Assembly: GCF_001577365.1 (NCBI RefSeq)
Contig: NZ_CP014513.1
Location: 2,418,001-2,482,000, forward strand
Source of the DNA: Frondihabitans sp. PAMC 28766
GTDB lineage: Bacteria; Actinomycetota; Actinomycetes; Actinomycetales; Microbacteriaceae
DNA: 64,000 nt
Reading direction: 5' to 3'
This document shows, one piece after another, positions 1 through 10,255 of this stretch (within the stretch, counting starts at the first letter, position 1; each line of letters opens with the position of its first letter). The notes under the pieces were generated by a model. The model made no database searches and was not told the DNA's origin. It was given only the letters and a program-made list of their open reading frames with translations. The position numbers were made by a program, and so were the translations under genes.

Positions 1-909
<909 letters not shown>

Positions 910-913
910 GCGC

Positions 914-964
914 GGCACCTCGGGCTAGTGACGAGGTGACGCCCCGTCTTTCGGCCGAGGTGCC
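914..964. terminator. convergent-junction hairpin
   Basis: Arms GGCACCTCGG (914-923) and CCGAGGTGCC (955-964) are perfectly complementary, and a second short palindrome AGCGCCGCGGCGCT follows at 965-978. There is no T-run. A bidirectional terminator is the simplest reading. Confidence 0.5.
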
Positions 965-1009
965 AGCGCCGCGGCGCTGGGAGGTCGGCCGGAATCCGGG
1001 GTCTTGCGG

Positions 1010-1181
1010 CGCGCGGGTCAGGCGAGGCTGGCTGTACTCGTAGAGCACCGCGAGCTTCCACGCGGCGAGCGTGACGTACCACGTCGGATCCTGCGCCTCG
1101 ATGCCCTGCGCCTCGAAGTAGCGCGCGGCGAGCCATGCGGCGCGTCTCGACCCAGTCGACGGTGGGCGCAGGATCCGCCAT
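1010..1181 (-). pseudogene. remnant resembling the C-terminus of a phosphotransferase (APH) family protein
   Basis: Reading leftward from an ATG at 1181 gives MADPAPTVDWVETR. After a one-base frame change near 1140 it continues as AWLAARYFEAQGIEAQDP, then TWYVTLAAWKLAVLYEY. The WYxxxAxWKLAVLYEY pattern resembles the end of actinobacterial aminoglycoside-phosphotransferase-like proteins that accompany acyl-CoA metabolism. No catalytic core is present, and no stop follows before the poly-CAG region. I read it as a decayed fragment. The family assignment rests on one motif and is tentative. The rest of 907-1306 holds only the hairpin above. Confidence 0.35.
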
Positions 1182-1306
1182 GGTGCGGGCCAGCGACAAC
1201 CTAGTCGTGGGCCGGTGCCGCTGCCCTCACTCCCGCCGCCACGAGAATGAGCCGGATTTCACGCAAATCGCCACGCCTAGTCCGAGCGTTTTACCTGAAA
1301 TCGGAC

Positions 1307-2215
1307 TCATACCGACGACGACAGCCGGGCGCAGCGCAGGTCGCGCGGAGTGAAGCCGCCCTTCGGCGGCAGGGCGCGGCGGATCGACTCGTCGCTGAAC
1401 GGTATCGTCGGCCGCAGATCGGCGGGCAGCTCGTCCGCCCACGGCGCTGCCGTGCTGACGCCCTCGGCGAGCATGCGCACCTGGGCCAGTGCGACGAGAG
1501 GCACTCGCATCGTCCACTCGGTGAGCCGGCCGAGGGCCCGCAGCGCCCAGACCGGGGCCGGAACCACCACGACCCGCCGCTCCACGACCCGAGCGACACG
1601 ACGCACCGCATCGCTCAGCAGCAGCTCTTCGGCACCTGTCACGGCCACCGTCTGGCGTGGCATCCTGCCGTCGGTCGCGGCCTGCAGGATGCGGGTCAGG
1701 TCGTCGACGGGGATGGGCCGGATCGGCCGCTCGACAAAGCCCACCGTCGCGAACAGCGGAATCGTCTGAACGGTGCGGCTCAGGTGGTCGACGAGGTGGT
1801 CGCCGTGGCCGTAGATCATGCCGGCCTTGAGGATCGTGTAGTCGAGGCCTGAGGAGCGGATCAACTCTTCGGCGGCCCACTTCGACTCGTGATAGGCCGA
1901 GCCGCAATCGGGGCGGGCCCGGAGGAAGCTCAGCATGACGATCTTCGTCACGCCGGCGCGCGTCGCTGCGGCCAGCACGCCAGCCGTGCCCTCGATGTGC
2001 ACCCGCTGATACGTCTGGTCGCCGATCTCGCGGTTGATGCCGGCGCAGTGCACCACCGTGTCGCACCCGGCAAAGGCTCGGGTGAGGGCCTCGACGTCGT
2101 CGATCTCGACGCCGGTTCGGCGCGAGACCTGGACCGTCGCAACACCCGCCGCGTCGAGACGAGCGGACATATGCCGGCCGACGAATCCGGTGCCTCCGGT
2201 GATCGCGACGCTCAC
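1307..2215 (-). CDS. NAD(P)-binding epimerase / NDUFA9-like short-chain protein
   Basis: About 302 residues. An N-terminal Rossmann motif TGGTGFVGRH lies near residues 6-15, and YHESK (the YxxxK pair) is near residue 110. A long C-terminal part follows, as in atypical or extended SDRs of the NmrA/NDUFA9 group. These act as NAD(P)H-dependent epimerases, reductases or redox sensors; the substrate cannot be told. The GTG start at 2215 overlaps the TGA of the upstream ArsR gene by four bases (GTGA), so the two are almost certainly translationally coupled. Reading further upstream would only extend into the regulator. The pairing suggests the regulator controls this enzyme. Confidence 0.8.
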   Translation of the reverse strand: MSVAITGGTGFVGRHMSARLDAAGVATVQVSRRTGVEIDDVEALTRAFAGCDTVVHCAGINREIGDQTYQRVHIEGTAGVLAAATRAGVTKIVMLSFLRARPDCGSAYHESKWAAEELIRSSGLDYTILKAGMIYGHGDHLVDHLSRTVQTIPLFATVGFVERPIRPIPVDDLTRILQAATDGRMPRQTVAVTGAEELLLSDAVRRVARVVERRVVVVPAPVWALRALGRLTEWTMRVPLVALAQVRMLAEGVSTAAPWADELPADLRPTIPFSDESIRRALPPKGGFTPRDLRCARLSSSV

Positions 2216-2607
2216 GCGCGGGCCGTCTTCGCGCCGGCTTTGCCCGACGTGCCCTTCGCGGCGTCCTTCGCGGCGGCCTTCTTCGCAGCGGAGCCATTCT
2301 TGGCCTTCACCTCGCGCACGGTGCGCATCACGATCTGCTCGGGGCACACGCTCGAGAGGAAGTCGCCGACCGAGAGCGCGAGGGTGTCGCCGACGAGCGA
2401 GTACAGGATGCGATTGGCGTCGCGACGCTCGGTGACCAGACCTGCAGCGCGCAGGACGCCGAGGTGGCGGGAGATCGTCGGCCCCGACGCGTCGAAGCGC
2501 GAGGCGATGTCACCCGCGGCGACCTCGCCGCCCTTGAGGTCTTGCAGGATCTGCCGTCGCGTGGGGTGCGCAAGAGCGGTGAACACGTCGCTGGTGGAAT
2601 CGGCCAT
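2212..2607 (-). CDS. ArsR family winged-helix transcriptional regulator
   Basis: 131 residues. The ArsR/SmtB winged helix occupies roughly residues 5-90 (DVFTALAHPTRRQILQDL, then ASGPTISRHLGVLRAAGLV as recognition helix). No Cys-x-Cys metal motif is visible, so a metal ligand is not implied. The last ~35 residues are a Lys/Ala-rich tail of the kind that adds non-specific DNA affinity in some actinobacterial regulators. It is first in a two-gene operon with the epimerase-like gene at 1307-2215 (4-base overlap) and probably represses it. Confidence 0.88.
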   Translation of the reverse strand: MADSTSDVFTALAHPTRRQILQDLKGGEVAAGDIASRFDASGPTISRHLGVLRAAGLVTERRDANRILYSLVGDTLALSVGDFLSSVCPEQIVMRTVREVKAKNGSAAKKAAAKDAAKGTSGKAGAKTARA

Positions 2608-2628
2608 GTGTGCACTATAGCACCAGAG

Positions 2629-3678
2629 CTAAATAGCCCCTCTGGACTCTCCCTCTCCTCGCTCCACCATCGGGACGTCGATGAGCACCTTGCCCACGAC
2701 GTTGTCCTGCACGGCCTGGTGTGCCGCCGCGGTGTCGGCGAGGGCGAAGCGGACCACCGGGAGACCCGCATCCTGCCCCACCGGCAGTGCGCCCGCGATC
2801 AGGGCCTCCGTGACGTCTTCGACGCCGGCCTTCATGGCGACGTCGCCGATCGTGTAGAGCAGGACGAACTGGTAGCGCGTGTTCTTGGCCATGTTCGGGC
2901 GGACGGCGAGCTCGGCGGTGGCGCCCGCGTCGTCGGCGTACATCGAGATCACCGCTCGGTCGCCGACGACGTCGGCGTCCAGCGAAGCGTTCTGCACGAT
3001 CGAGACCTCGACCACGATGTCGACGCCGTCGGGCGCGATCTGCTTCACGACCGCCGCGGTGTCTTCGGTGCGGTAGTTGACGACGTGGTGGGCGCCGGCG
3101 GCAGTGGCGAGGGCTGCCTTCTCGTCGCTCGAGATGGTGGTGATGACGGTGGCCCCCGCCCAGCGGGCGAGCTGGATCGCGGCGTGGCCGACGGCCCCGG
3201 CTCCGCCGGCGACGAGCACGACTCTGCCGCCGAGAGAGCCGGGTGCGAGGCGGGACGGGCCGCCCTCGAGAACGGTGAGCGCGCGGTGGGCGGTGAGCGC
3301 GGGCACGCCCATGGTGGCGCCGATGTCGAAGCTGGTTCCGACGGGCAGCTTCACGGCGCGCTCGGCGGGGACGACAGTGAACTCCTGCGCGGTGCCGGTC
3401 GGCCGGTCGCGGGCGGCGAGGTAGAGCCACACCCGGTCGCCGACGTCGAGCGTCGTCACGCCGTCGCCGACAGCGTCGACGACGCCTGCGCCGTCCTGGT
3501 TCGGGGTGACCTCGGGGAAGGCGAGCTCACCCTGCGAGCGCGACTTCCAGTCGGTCGGGTTGACGGCCGACACCACGACGCGCACGCGCACCTCGCCGGG
3601 GCCGGGGTCGGGCACGTCGCGATCGACCAACTGGAGGACGTCAGGAGAACCGGTGTGCGTGTAGCGGATCGACTTCAT
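2629..3678 (-). CDS. NADPH:quinone oxidoreductase / zinc-less MDR alcohol dehydrogenase
   Basis: 349 residues from the ATG at 3678; a longer frame to 3777 lacks homology-like sequence and is rejected. It begins MKSIRYTHTGSPDVLQL, typical of the quinone oxidoreductase branch of the MDR superfamily. A GroES-like domain is followed by the VLVAGGAGAVGHAAIQLARWAGA Rossmann motif near residue 150. The structural and catalytic zinc cysteines are absent, as expected for QOR/zeta-crystallin enzymes, which reduce quinones or activated alkenes with NADPH. GGAG lies 12 bases upstream. It lies downstream of a MarR gene on the same strand (133-bp gap), a common pairing for stress-inducible QORs. Confidence 0.9.
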   Translation of the reverse strand: MKSIRYTHTGSPDVLQLVDRDVPDPGPGEVRVRVVVSAVNPTDWKSRSQGELAFPEVTPNQDGAGVVDAVGDGVTTLDVGDRVWLYLAARDRPTGTAQEFTVVPAERAVKLPVGTSFDIGATMGVPALTAHRALTVLEGGPSRLAPGSLGGRVVLVAGGAGAVGHAAIQLARWAGATVITTISSDEKAALATAAGAHHVVNYRTEDTAAVVKQIAPDGVDIVVEVSIVQNASLDADVVGDRAVISMYADDAGATAELAVRPNMAKNTRYQFVLLYTIGDVAMKAGVEDVTEALIAGALPVGQDAGLPVVRFALADTAAAHQAVQDNVVGKVLIDVPMVERGEGESRGAI

Positions 3679-3811
3679 GTCTCGATCCAACTCCCCGCCT
3701 CCGGCAGGGATTCCGATCGGGCCATTGAGAGTGCACAAATGACGGCCGACGGCAAAAGTGAGCGGCGAGTGGTGCACTGCGAACGCACCGAGAGGCAGGG
3801 GGGCGAGCCGG

Positions 3812-4309
3812 TCAGCGCTCCGAAGCGAACATCCTGCTGTCCGGGTCGAGCCGGGTCAGCAGTGCCGCGCTGATCTCGGAGAGCTGAGCCACCTGCTGCG
3901 GGGTGAGCGCGTCGATCACCGAGCGCCGCACGTTCTCGACGTGCCCCGGGGCCGCGTGGACGACCCTCTGCCAGCCGCCCTCGGTGAGGGTCGCGTTGGT
4001 CGCGCGGCGGTCTTCGGCGCAGGGGCTCCGTTCGACTAGGCCCCGCGCCTCCAGGCGCGAGGCGACGCGCGAGAGGCGGGGGAGCGTGGCGTTGGTGCGG
4101 GCGGCGAGCCCCGTCATCCGCAGGGTGCGGGCCGGCGCCTCGGAGAGCATGGCCAGCACGAAGTACTCGAAGTGAGTGAGCGCCTCGTCGCGTTCGAGCT
4201 GCTGGTCGAGCACGCCGGGCAGCAGCTCGAGCACCGCGGCGAACCGCACCCAGGCCGTGCGCTCGTCGTCGCTCAGCCACCGAGGTTGGGGAGAAGTCTG
4301 CGACGTCAT
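3812..4309 (-). CDS. MarR family transcriptional regulator
   Basis: 165 residues from the ATG at 4309. The winged helix spans about residues 55-125, with TGLAARTNATLPRLSRVASRLEARGLV as the recognition helix-wing and a conserved DRR motif (CAEDRRATNATLTEGG). Flanking helices form the dimer interface. MarR proteins sense phenolics or oxidants and usually repress themselves and an adjacent efflux or detoxification gene; the quinone oxidoreductase just downstream is the obvious candidate target. An ATG six codons upstream exists, but the chosen start lies six bases after a -10-like GAGAAT. Confidence 0.9.
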   Translation of the reverse strand: MTSQTSPQPRWLSDDERTAWVRFAAVLELLPGVLDQQLERDEALTHFEYFVLAMLSEAPARTLRMTGLAARTNATLPRLSRVASRLEARGLVERSPCAEDRRATNATLTEGGWQRVVHAAPGHVENVRRSVIDALTPQQVAQLSEISAALLTRLDPDSRMFASER

Positions 4310-4315
4310 GGAGCG

Positions 4316-4342
4316 ATTCTCGCACAAGGTTGTCGCTACAAC
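4316..4342 (-). promoter_or_regulatory. MarR gene promoter and candidate operator
   Basis: On the minus strand GAGAAT (4321-4316) lies six bases before the ATG, suggesting a leaderless transcript. Just upstream is the inverted repeat GTTGT-AGCG-ACAAC (4342-4329), positioned where an autorepressor would block RNA polymerase. Confidence 0.5.
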
Positions 4343-4451
4343 TAAAGTGCCGCGGCCTTTCGTCGAAGACCGGCGGCTTCGGCATCGTCCGCTGAGCGAG
4401 CGGGCTCCGGTCGGGCTCCGGTCGGGCTCTGCTTCCCGCTAGCGTGACGGC

Positions 4452-4943
4452 ATGGACGATCGCTTCCGCATCGCCGGCGTCGAGCTCGGCGTCGACCGGC
4501 GGCGCTCGTTCGCCGTGGTCGACGCCGCGGGCGTCGCATCCGGCACGATCCGCGCCGGTCGGGCCCTCGACGGCGCCGCGGGCCCGCCCCCGGCTCTCGT
4601 CATCGCGCGCATCCCTCTCCGCTTCGACGGCGAGCTGTTCGGCGCGGTGGTCGACGCCGAGGTGCGCGATCAGCTGTTCGTCGACGCGCTCAGCGACGAC
4701 CACGATGCAACCGACGAGGATGCGACCGGGCAGGATCCGACGGCGTCCGACCTCGACGACGCCCCGACCTCCGACCCCGGCATCCAGCTTCACGCGGGTT
4801 CGCGCGTCGATGCCGACGGCCGCCTCACCCACCACGCCGGCGACCGCCTCCGTTTCGTCGGCGAAGCGACGCTGCCCGGCGGCCGGCCGCTGCAGATCGA
4901 GGTCTCGCTCGCCTTCGGGGGCCGCCGCGCCCCGCGGATCTGA
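4452..4943 (+). CDS. hypothetical protein
   Basis: 163 residues, not recognised. No signal peptide or membrane segment. The middle (about residues 80-105) is an Asp/Thr/Pro-rich, probably disordered stretch; the ends look like small beta-rich modules (FRIAGVELGVDRR; LQIEVSLAFGG). The ATG lies six bases after TAGCGT (4440-4445), a -10-like hexamer, so the mRNA may be leaderless. It is probably expressed alone; the next gene starts 52 bases downstream. Confidence 0.65.
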   Translation: MDDRFRIAGVELGVDRRRSFAVVDAAGVASGTIRAGRALDGAAGPPPALVIARIPLRFDGELFGAVVDAEVRDQLFVDALSDDHDATDEDATGQDPTASDLDDAPTSDPGIQLHAGSRVDADGRLTHHAGDRLRFVGEATLPGGRPLQIEVSLAFGGRRAPRI

Positions 4944-4995
4944 TCGGTCTCGGCTTCTGGGGCGTTTCTGAGTCGACGCGGACGAGACTCAACGC

Positions 4996-5556
4996 ATGAC
5001 GTCCGCACGCAGGCCCCTGCTCGACCGGGTCTTCCTCTGGATCGTCGTGATCAAGGGGATCGACGGGGCGGCAGAGCTCATCGCCGGGGCCGCTCTGTGG
5101 ATCATCGGGCCGACCGTGCTCGGATCCTGGGGCACGGAGCTTGCGACGAAGGTGCTGGAGATCGACTCCGACAACCAGCTCGCCCAGTCGGCCCAGCTCA
5201 GCCTGTCGCACCTGTCGACGGGGTCGACCCTCTTCGCCGGCGGGTATCTGCTCGTGCACGGCCTGGTCAAGCTCGTGCTCTGGTGGGCAGTCGCGAGGCA
5301 GCGCTACCGGCTCTACCCGTGGATGATCGGGGTGCTGGTCGCCTTCGTGATCTACCAGGTGGTCGAGCTGACGCTGTCGTGGTCGACGGGCCTGTTCGTG
5401 CTCTCGCTCTTCGACGTCGTCATCATCGTGCTCACCTACGTCGAGTACAGGCGGCACACCGCGAGGTCGCAGCGTGAAAGGGATGCAGAGGCCGTGTCTC
5501 CGGTGTTGACTGGCCCCGAGGCCACCGACGCTCTATCCGACACTCGTCGTCGATAG
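4996..5556 (+). CDS. DUF2127 family membrane protein
   Basis: 186 residues with four predicted membrane segments: WIVVIKGIDGAAELIAGAA, STLFAGGYLLVHGLVKLVLWW, WMIGVLVAFVIYQVVEL and LFVLSLFDVVIIVLTYVEY. The KGIDG...E opening, the HGLVKL segment and the final FDxxIIxLTYxEYR are typical of DUF2127 proteins, whose function is unknown. The charged tail is cytoplasmic. It precedes the ABC-2-like membrane protein by about 50 bases and may be co-transcribed with it. Confidence 0.85.
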   Translation: MTSARRPLLDRVFLWIVVIKGIDGAAELIAGAALWIIGPTVLGSWGTELATKVLEIDSDNQLAQSAQLSLSHLSTGSTLFAGGYLLVHGLVKLVLWWAVARQRYRLYPWMIGVLVAFVIYQVVELTLSWSTGLFVLSLFDVVIIVLTYVEYRRHTARSQRERDAEAVSPVLTGPEATDALSDTRRR

Positions 5557-5608
5557 GATGCTCGAGTCGGCCAGCCGACACGAGCAGACGAGAGGTGGCC
5601 CGCAGCCG

Positions 5609-6996
5609 ATGACGACGACCGCTGACAGCTCGACGATCGGTGGCCCGGACGCCCCGCAGGGCGAGCACGAGCACCGCCACGCGGCCCCTCGCGCCGGGGC
5701 GTATTCCCGCTTCCGCGACACCTACGAGAAGCTGCCGCCCGGGGTCCAGCTGATCGGCCTGCAGCTGTGGCTGCCGTTCTTCTTCGTCATCGCGTTCTGC
5801 TTCTGCTACGTGCTGGCCTTCCACGCGCCGGCTCCGAAAGACGTGCCGGTCGCGGTGATCGGCTCGTCGAGCCAGACGACGCGGGTGGCCGACGGCCTCG
5901 CCACGCAGACGAAAGGCGAGTTCGCGGTCTCGACCGTCCCGACACTGGCGCAGGCGCGTGCCGATGTGAAGAGCGGCGACCTCGCCGCGGCCTACCTGCC
6001 CGGCGCGAAGACATCGACCCTCGTGATCGCCAGCGGGGCCCAGTATCAGCTCGCGACGATATCGAAGTCCGTGTTCACCGCCGCCGCGACCGCCTCGGGC
6101 AGCACCCTGGCCGTCGACGACGTGGCGCCGCTGCCGGCGAGCGACTCGTTCGGAACGACGCTGTTCTACGTGACCCTCGTCTTCATGATCGGGGGCTACA
6201 TGACCGGCATGTTCGTCGGCCTCATGGGCGGCCCGCTGCGGCATCGCGTGCGACTCGGCATCATCGCCGGCGTGGCCGTCATCATCCCGCTGATCGTCAC
6301 GATCCTGACGCATGTGGTGCTCGGCGCCGTGCTGGCCAACTTCTTCGAGCTCTGGGGATTGGCTTCGTCACCGTGATCGCGGTCGGCGTCGTCACGAACG
6401 GGCTGTCGTACTTCCTCGGGCGGTTCATCGCCGGAGGCGCCCTGCTGCTCTTCGTCTTCTTGATGGTGCCGTCGTCGGGCGGTGCGATCCCAATCGAACT
6501 CGTGCCGAAGTTCTTCCTCTGGATCCACCCGTACGTCGCCGGCACCGGCACGATCGAGCTCTTGCGGCAGGCGGAGTACGGCGTGGGGCCAGCCGTGTGG
6601 CAACCCCTGCTGCTGCTCGTCTGCTACATCGGCGCCGGGGCGATCCTGACCGGGTTCGGGCGGGCGCTGTTCGTCCGCCGGATGCGTCACGCCGCGATCG
6701 TCGGCAAACGCCCGACGATGATGGCCGTCGCACAGGGAATGGCCATCGCGGCCGGCCGCAAGGCGACCGAAGAGGCCGCGAACAGTGCGATCGGCGCAGG
6801 AGTCGACGCGTCACCCCGCGATGGCGGCGCCGGAAACCGCCCTCCCGAGTCTCACGTGCGCACCTCAGTGATCCGCACGGTCGCCGAGGAGGACGGTCAG
6901 CTGCACCACGCTCACCGCGCCACCCCCGATGCGACTGGCGAGGCCGCAGCTGCCGCGGCTGGCGGGCCCGCCGTGTCGCCCGGCGCCTCGGAGTAG
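5609..6996 (+). pseudogene. ABC-2/YhgE-like membrane protein, interrupted by a one-base frameshift
   Basis: Two frames together encode one protein of about 460 residues. Frame 1 starts at ATG 5609, with AGAGGTGG upstream. It gives one N-terminal membrane helix (LQLWLPFFFVIAFCFCYVLAF), an extracytoplasmic domain and two more helices, and stops at 6376. Frame 2 continues from about 6350 (GIGFVTVIAVGVVTNGLSYF) with further helices and an Ala-rich tail to 6996. Adding one G to the GGGG at 6353-6356 (ELWG then IGFVT) joins them exactly. The layout of one N-terminal helix, a soluble domain and a bundle of C-terminal helices is that of YhgE/Pip or ABC-2-type export proteins. Either a recent mutation or a base-calling error; see findings. 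Confidence 0.8.
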
Positions 6997-7079
6997 CCCG
7001 ACCTGCCCGCCGCTCTCGAGGTCGCTTCGGCAGTGGGGCCGGCGGTCATTTCCCCCCCGTGGACAGGGGGTCACTCTGG

Positions 7080-7236
7080 ATTCCTCCCCGACTTGCGCGT
7101 CGCCGGGAGGATCGCGGCGTACGGGAGGGAAACGCAGGAGCTCATCCTCCCGTCCGTGTGCTGGCAGGCAGTTTGTCCTCCCCGGCGAATGCAGACAGCG
7201 TTTCTTCCTCCCCGGGGCGCTGGACTTCCTCCCCGA
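7080..7236. repeat. cluster of TCCTCCCCG direct repeats in a gene-free gap
   Basis: The gap 6997-7309, between convergent genes, holds four copies of TCCTCCCCG (near 7081, 7176, 7206 and 7227) plus near-copies on both strands (ATCCTCCCG at 7144; GGGAGG at 7104 and 7122). No open frame with normal codon use is present. Confidence 0.6.
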
Positions 7237-7309
7237 AACACCGCTGGCCGGGTTGCAGGGCCTCACGACCTCCTCACCGACCCGCAGCGGGTTCAGACCC
7301 GAGTCGGGT

Positions 7310-8741
7310 TCAGGCCACGCGGTGCTCGATGTGCGGCAGCGGGACGTGGTGCAGCATCCGCACGTGCAGCGTGAGCTGGCCGCGGCGCGCGAGCACCACG
7401 CCGGCGAACAGGGCCGCGAGGGCCGGCATCCCGCCCGAGACGAGCATGCCGGTGTGCACGCCGAAAGTCGACACGATCCAGCCCATCAGCGGGCCGCCGA
7501 TCGCCTGGCCGCCGAGCAGAACGAGCACGTAGAGCGACATCACTCGCCCGCGCACAGCGAGGTTCGACGACATCTGCACGAGCGAGTTCGAGGCTGTCTG
7601 GAAGAGCAGCGACGACATGCCGACCGTGATCAGCAGCAGGGCGAACGGTGCGATCCCGGGCATCAGGCCGGTCGTGGCCTGCAGGATGCCGGTGATCCCG
7701 ACCCCGATCACGACAGTGCGCAGCCGGATGTTGGCACGCCTGGTCGACAGCAGCGCCCCGGTCAGCGCGCCCACGGCGATCATCGAATTGAAGAGGCCGT
7801 AGCCGGCGGCGCCGACCTTGAAGACGTGGTCGGCGTAGGAGGCGAGAAGGACGGGCATCGTGAGGCCGAAGACGGCGAAGACCGCAACGAGGAAGACGGG
7901 CCAGATGATGGTCGGCTTGCCGGTCGCGTAGCGGAGGCCCGCCTTGAGCTGGCCTTTCTCGCGGGGCGACGGAGGGTTGCGGGTCATCGTCGCCTTGTTG
8001 AGCCGCGTGAGCATGAACACCACCAGCAGGCAGGCCAGGCCGTTGACGACGAAGGCCCAGCCCGCGCCGACGGCGAGCAGCAGCGCACCGGCGATCGCCG
8101 GGCCGATCATGCCGCCGAGCTGAAACACCGACGAGTTGATGCTGATCGCGTTGCGAAGGTTCTTCTGGCCGACCAGCTCGGTGACGATCACCTGGCGGGC
8201 AGGATTGTCGATCACTGTGACCAGGCCCGTTACGAAGGCGATGCCCCACACCATCCACGCTTCGACGTTGCCGGTCAGGGTCAGCACGGCGAGGCCGAGC
8301 GACAGGATCGCGAAGAGCGACTGGGTGATCATCATCAGTTTGCGCTTCGAGAAGCGGTCGACGATCACACCGCCGAGCAGTCCGAAGATCAGCATGGGCG
8401 CGAACTGGCACGCGACGGTGATCCCGACCTGGGTGGCGCTGCCCGTGAGCTCGAGAACGAGCCAGTCCTGGGCGATCTTCTGCATCCAGGTGGCCGTCAT
8501 CGCGATCAGGTTGCCTGACGTCCAGATGCGGAAGTTGGGCACCGCGAGGGCGATGAAAGTGTGGCGCCACGGCGGCCGCTCCGAGACGACGGAGATGGGC
8601 TCGGTGGCGGGGTATTGGTCGGTGAGAGAGACGGGGATGGGAGCAGTCGGCGTCGACGTGGTCAAACAGTGTCCAGAGTTCGAAGGCGAGAAAGAAGCTT
8701 CCTCAACGGTACGGTCATCGTTGTCATTTCGATCCCGCATG
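7310..8741 (-). CDS. MFS transporter, EntS/enterobactin-exporter type
   Basis: About 477 residues with a 12-helix major facilitator fold. Landmarks are NFRIWTSGNLIAMTATWMQKIAQDWLVL in helix 1, GGVIVDRFSKRKLMMI (the loop 2-3 motif A, GxxxDRxxRR type), and VIDNPARQVIVTELVG, the signature shared with EntS-like exporters. It probably exports a small molecule such as a siderophore or drug by proton antiport. The start is uncertain: ATG 8741 or 8747, or a TTG nearer LTTSTPTAPIP. It is divergent from a LysR regulator starting at 8786. An in-frame extension to 10246 overlaps that regulator and has no homology-like sequence, so it is rejected. Confidence 0.88.
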
Positions 8742-8785
8742 GACATAATCAGGGTCATTGGGTTCTGTAATGAGAGGCTGTCCGC

Positions 8786-9643
8786 ATGTACGACCCCGCA
8801 CTGCTCCGCACCTTCCTCGTCGTCGCCGAGACGCACAGCTTCACGCAGGCGGCCATGCGCCTCGGCATCAGCCAGCCGACCGTCAGCCAGCACGTCTCGA
8901 AGCTCGAGAAGGCCGCCGGCCGCACCCTCGTCGCCCGCGACACCCGCGAGGTTGCGCTCACCGACAACGGCGACGCGATGGCCGGCTTCGCGCGCACGAT
9001 CCTGGCCGCGCACGCGAGCGCCGAGAGCTATTTCTCGGGATCGGCCATGCGGGGGCGGCTGCGCTTCGGGGCGGCCGACGACCTCGCGATCACGCAGCTC
9101 CCGCGGATCCTGCGGCACTTTCGCCAGCTCTACCCCCAGATCAACCTCGAGCTGACCGTCAATCAGTCGATGCCTCTGCGCCGCCGACTCGCCTCCGGGC
9201 AGCTCGACCTCATCTTCGTGAAGCAGAACGCGGGCGAGTACGAAGACGGCACCCGCGTCGCCGGCGATCCCATGGTCTGGATGGCGCAGGAGCGGCTGCA
9301 GCTCGACCCCGACCAGCCCGTGCCGCTCATCACCTACCAGGCGCCGTCGCTGTCGCGGCAGATGGCGATCGACGCCCTGGAGGCGGCCGGGCGCACCTGG
9401 CGGATCACCTGCAACACCCGCGACGTCAACGGCATCCTGGCGGCGGTTCGCGCCGGTATCGGCATCGCCGCCTTCCCGTACTCGCTGATCCCCGCCGACC
9501 TCGTGAAGGTCTCCCAGCGGTTCTCGCTGCCCGGCCTCGGCGACGTCGACTACGTGCTGGTCGCCAACCCCGGGGCCGCGCGCGAGCCCGTCGAGGCCCT
9601 CACCTCGGCGATCCTGTCGCGGGGTGTCAGCCGCGCCGAGTGA
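8786..9643 (+). CDS. LysR family transcriptional regulator
   Basis: 285 residues. The N-terminal helix-turn-helix (LLRTFLVVAETHSFTQAAMRLGISQPTVSQHVSKLE) occupies residues 5-40 and matches the LysR signature, followed by the linker helix and a periplasmic-binding-protein-like effector domain (residues ~90-285). The 45-bp divergent region shared with the MFS gene must hold both promoters, the classic arrangement for a LysR protein controlling its divergent neighbour and itself. The effector is unknown; the exporter suggests a small toxic or siderophore-like compound. Confidence 0.92.
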   Translation: MYDPALLRTFLVVAETHSFTQAAMRLGISQPTVSQHVSKLEKAAGRTLVARDTREVALTDNGDAMAGFARTILAAHASAESYFSGSAMRGRLRFGAADDLAITQLPRILRHFRQLYPQINLELTVNQSMPLRRRLASGQLDLIFVKQNAGEYEDGTRVAGDPMVWMAQERLQLDPDQPVPLITYQAPSLSRQMAIDALEAAGRTWRITCNTRDVNGILAAVRAGIGIAAFPYSLIPADLVKVSQRFSLPGLGDVDYVLVANPGAAREPVEALTSAILSRGVSRAE

Positions 9644-9671
9644 CTCCTTCTCTTCAGACGAGGGGTGCAGG

Positions 9672-10055
9672 ATGCAACGCATGGCACCTCGCATCCTCAC
9701 CCGACCTCGACTCACCGCTCTACTCGCCACGTCGGGGGTGCTCCACCTGGCCCGCCCGCAGACGTTCGACGGCATCGTGCCCGATGCGATGCCCGGCGAG
9801 GCGCGCACGTGGACGTACGTCTCGGGCGCTGCCGAGCTGGCGTGCGCGGCGGCTCTGGCCCTGCCGAAGACGCGCCGTCTCGGCGGAACCCTGGCAGCCC
9901 TGCTATTCGTCGCCGTCTTCCCCGCGAACGTCAAGATGGCGCGCGACGCCGTCGCGAGCTCGAAGGCGTCGACGCCACGCAAGGCCATCGCGGTGGCCCG
10001 GCTGCCGCTGCAGATCCCCCTCGTGGTCGCGGCGCTCCGCGCTCGCCGCGCCTGA
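9672..10055 (+). CDS. DoxX-like small membrane protein
   Basis: 127 residues from ATG 9672, preceded by GAGGGG. The sequence shows LLATSGVLHLARPQTFDGIVP, then helices around YVSGAAELACAAALAL, LGGTLAALLFVAVFPANVKMA and ARLPLQIPLVVAALRA. The four-helix plan with a PANVKMA segment is typical of DoxX/DoxD-like proteins, integral membrane proteins whose relatives take part in quinone or thiol redox chemistry; the specific role is unknown. It starts 28 bases after the LysR stop, on the same strand, and may be co-transcribed with it. Confidence 0.75.
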   Translation: MQRMAPRILTRPRLTALLATSGVLHLARPQTFDGIVPDAMPGEARTWTYVSGAAELACAAALALPKTRRLGGTLAALLFVAVFPANVKMARDAVASSKASTPRKAIAVARLPLQIPLVVAALRARRA

Positions 10056-10255
10056 CGCGGGCCGACCCGCCGGTTCGGCTCGCCGCATTGGCCCGCTCGC
10101 TCGCCCCGCTGCACCGGCGCGCGTCGTTCGCCCGCGCGTCGGACTCGCCGCCGTGCCGCAGCGCGGCTCGGCGTCCGATCCGCGGGCATCAGCGTGCGGT
10201 CGGCCGCTGGCCAGACCCCGGCCCCACGATCCGGGCACCGCGCCACGATCCGGCC

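Noticed and set aside
2464..3873. Long plus-strand frame opposite the quinone oxidoreductase
   Set aside because: GC-rich antisense shadow; codon bias and homology-like sequence favour the minus strand.
6340..6376. Programmed ribosomal frameshift in the ABC-2-like gene
   Set aside because: No slippery heptamer with a downstream structure; similar G/C-run contractions occur in three other genes.
7080..7236. CRISPR array
   Set aside because: Repeats are 9 bp, irregularly spaced, partly inverted and without cas genes.
8742..10246. N-terminal extension of the MFS frame to give a 978-residue protein
   Set aside because: The extension lies antisense to the LysR and DoxX-like genes and has no membrane or domain features.
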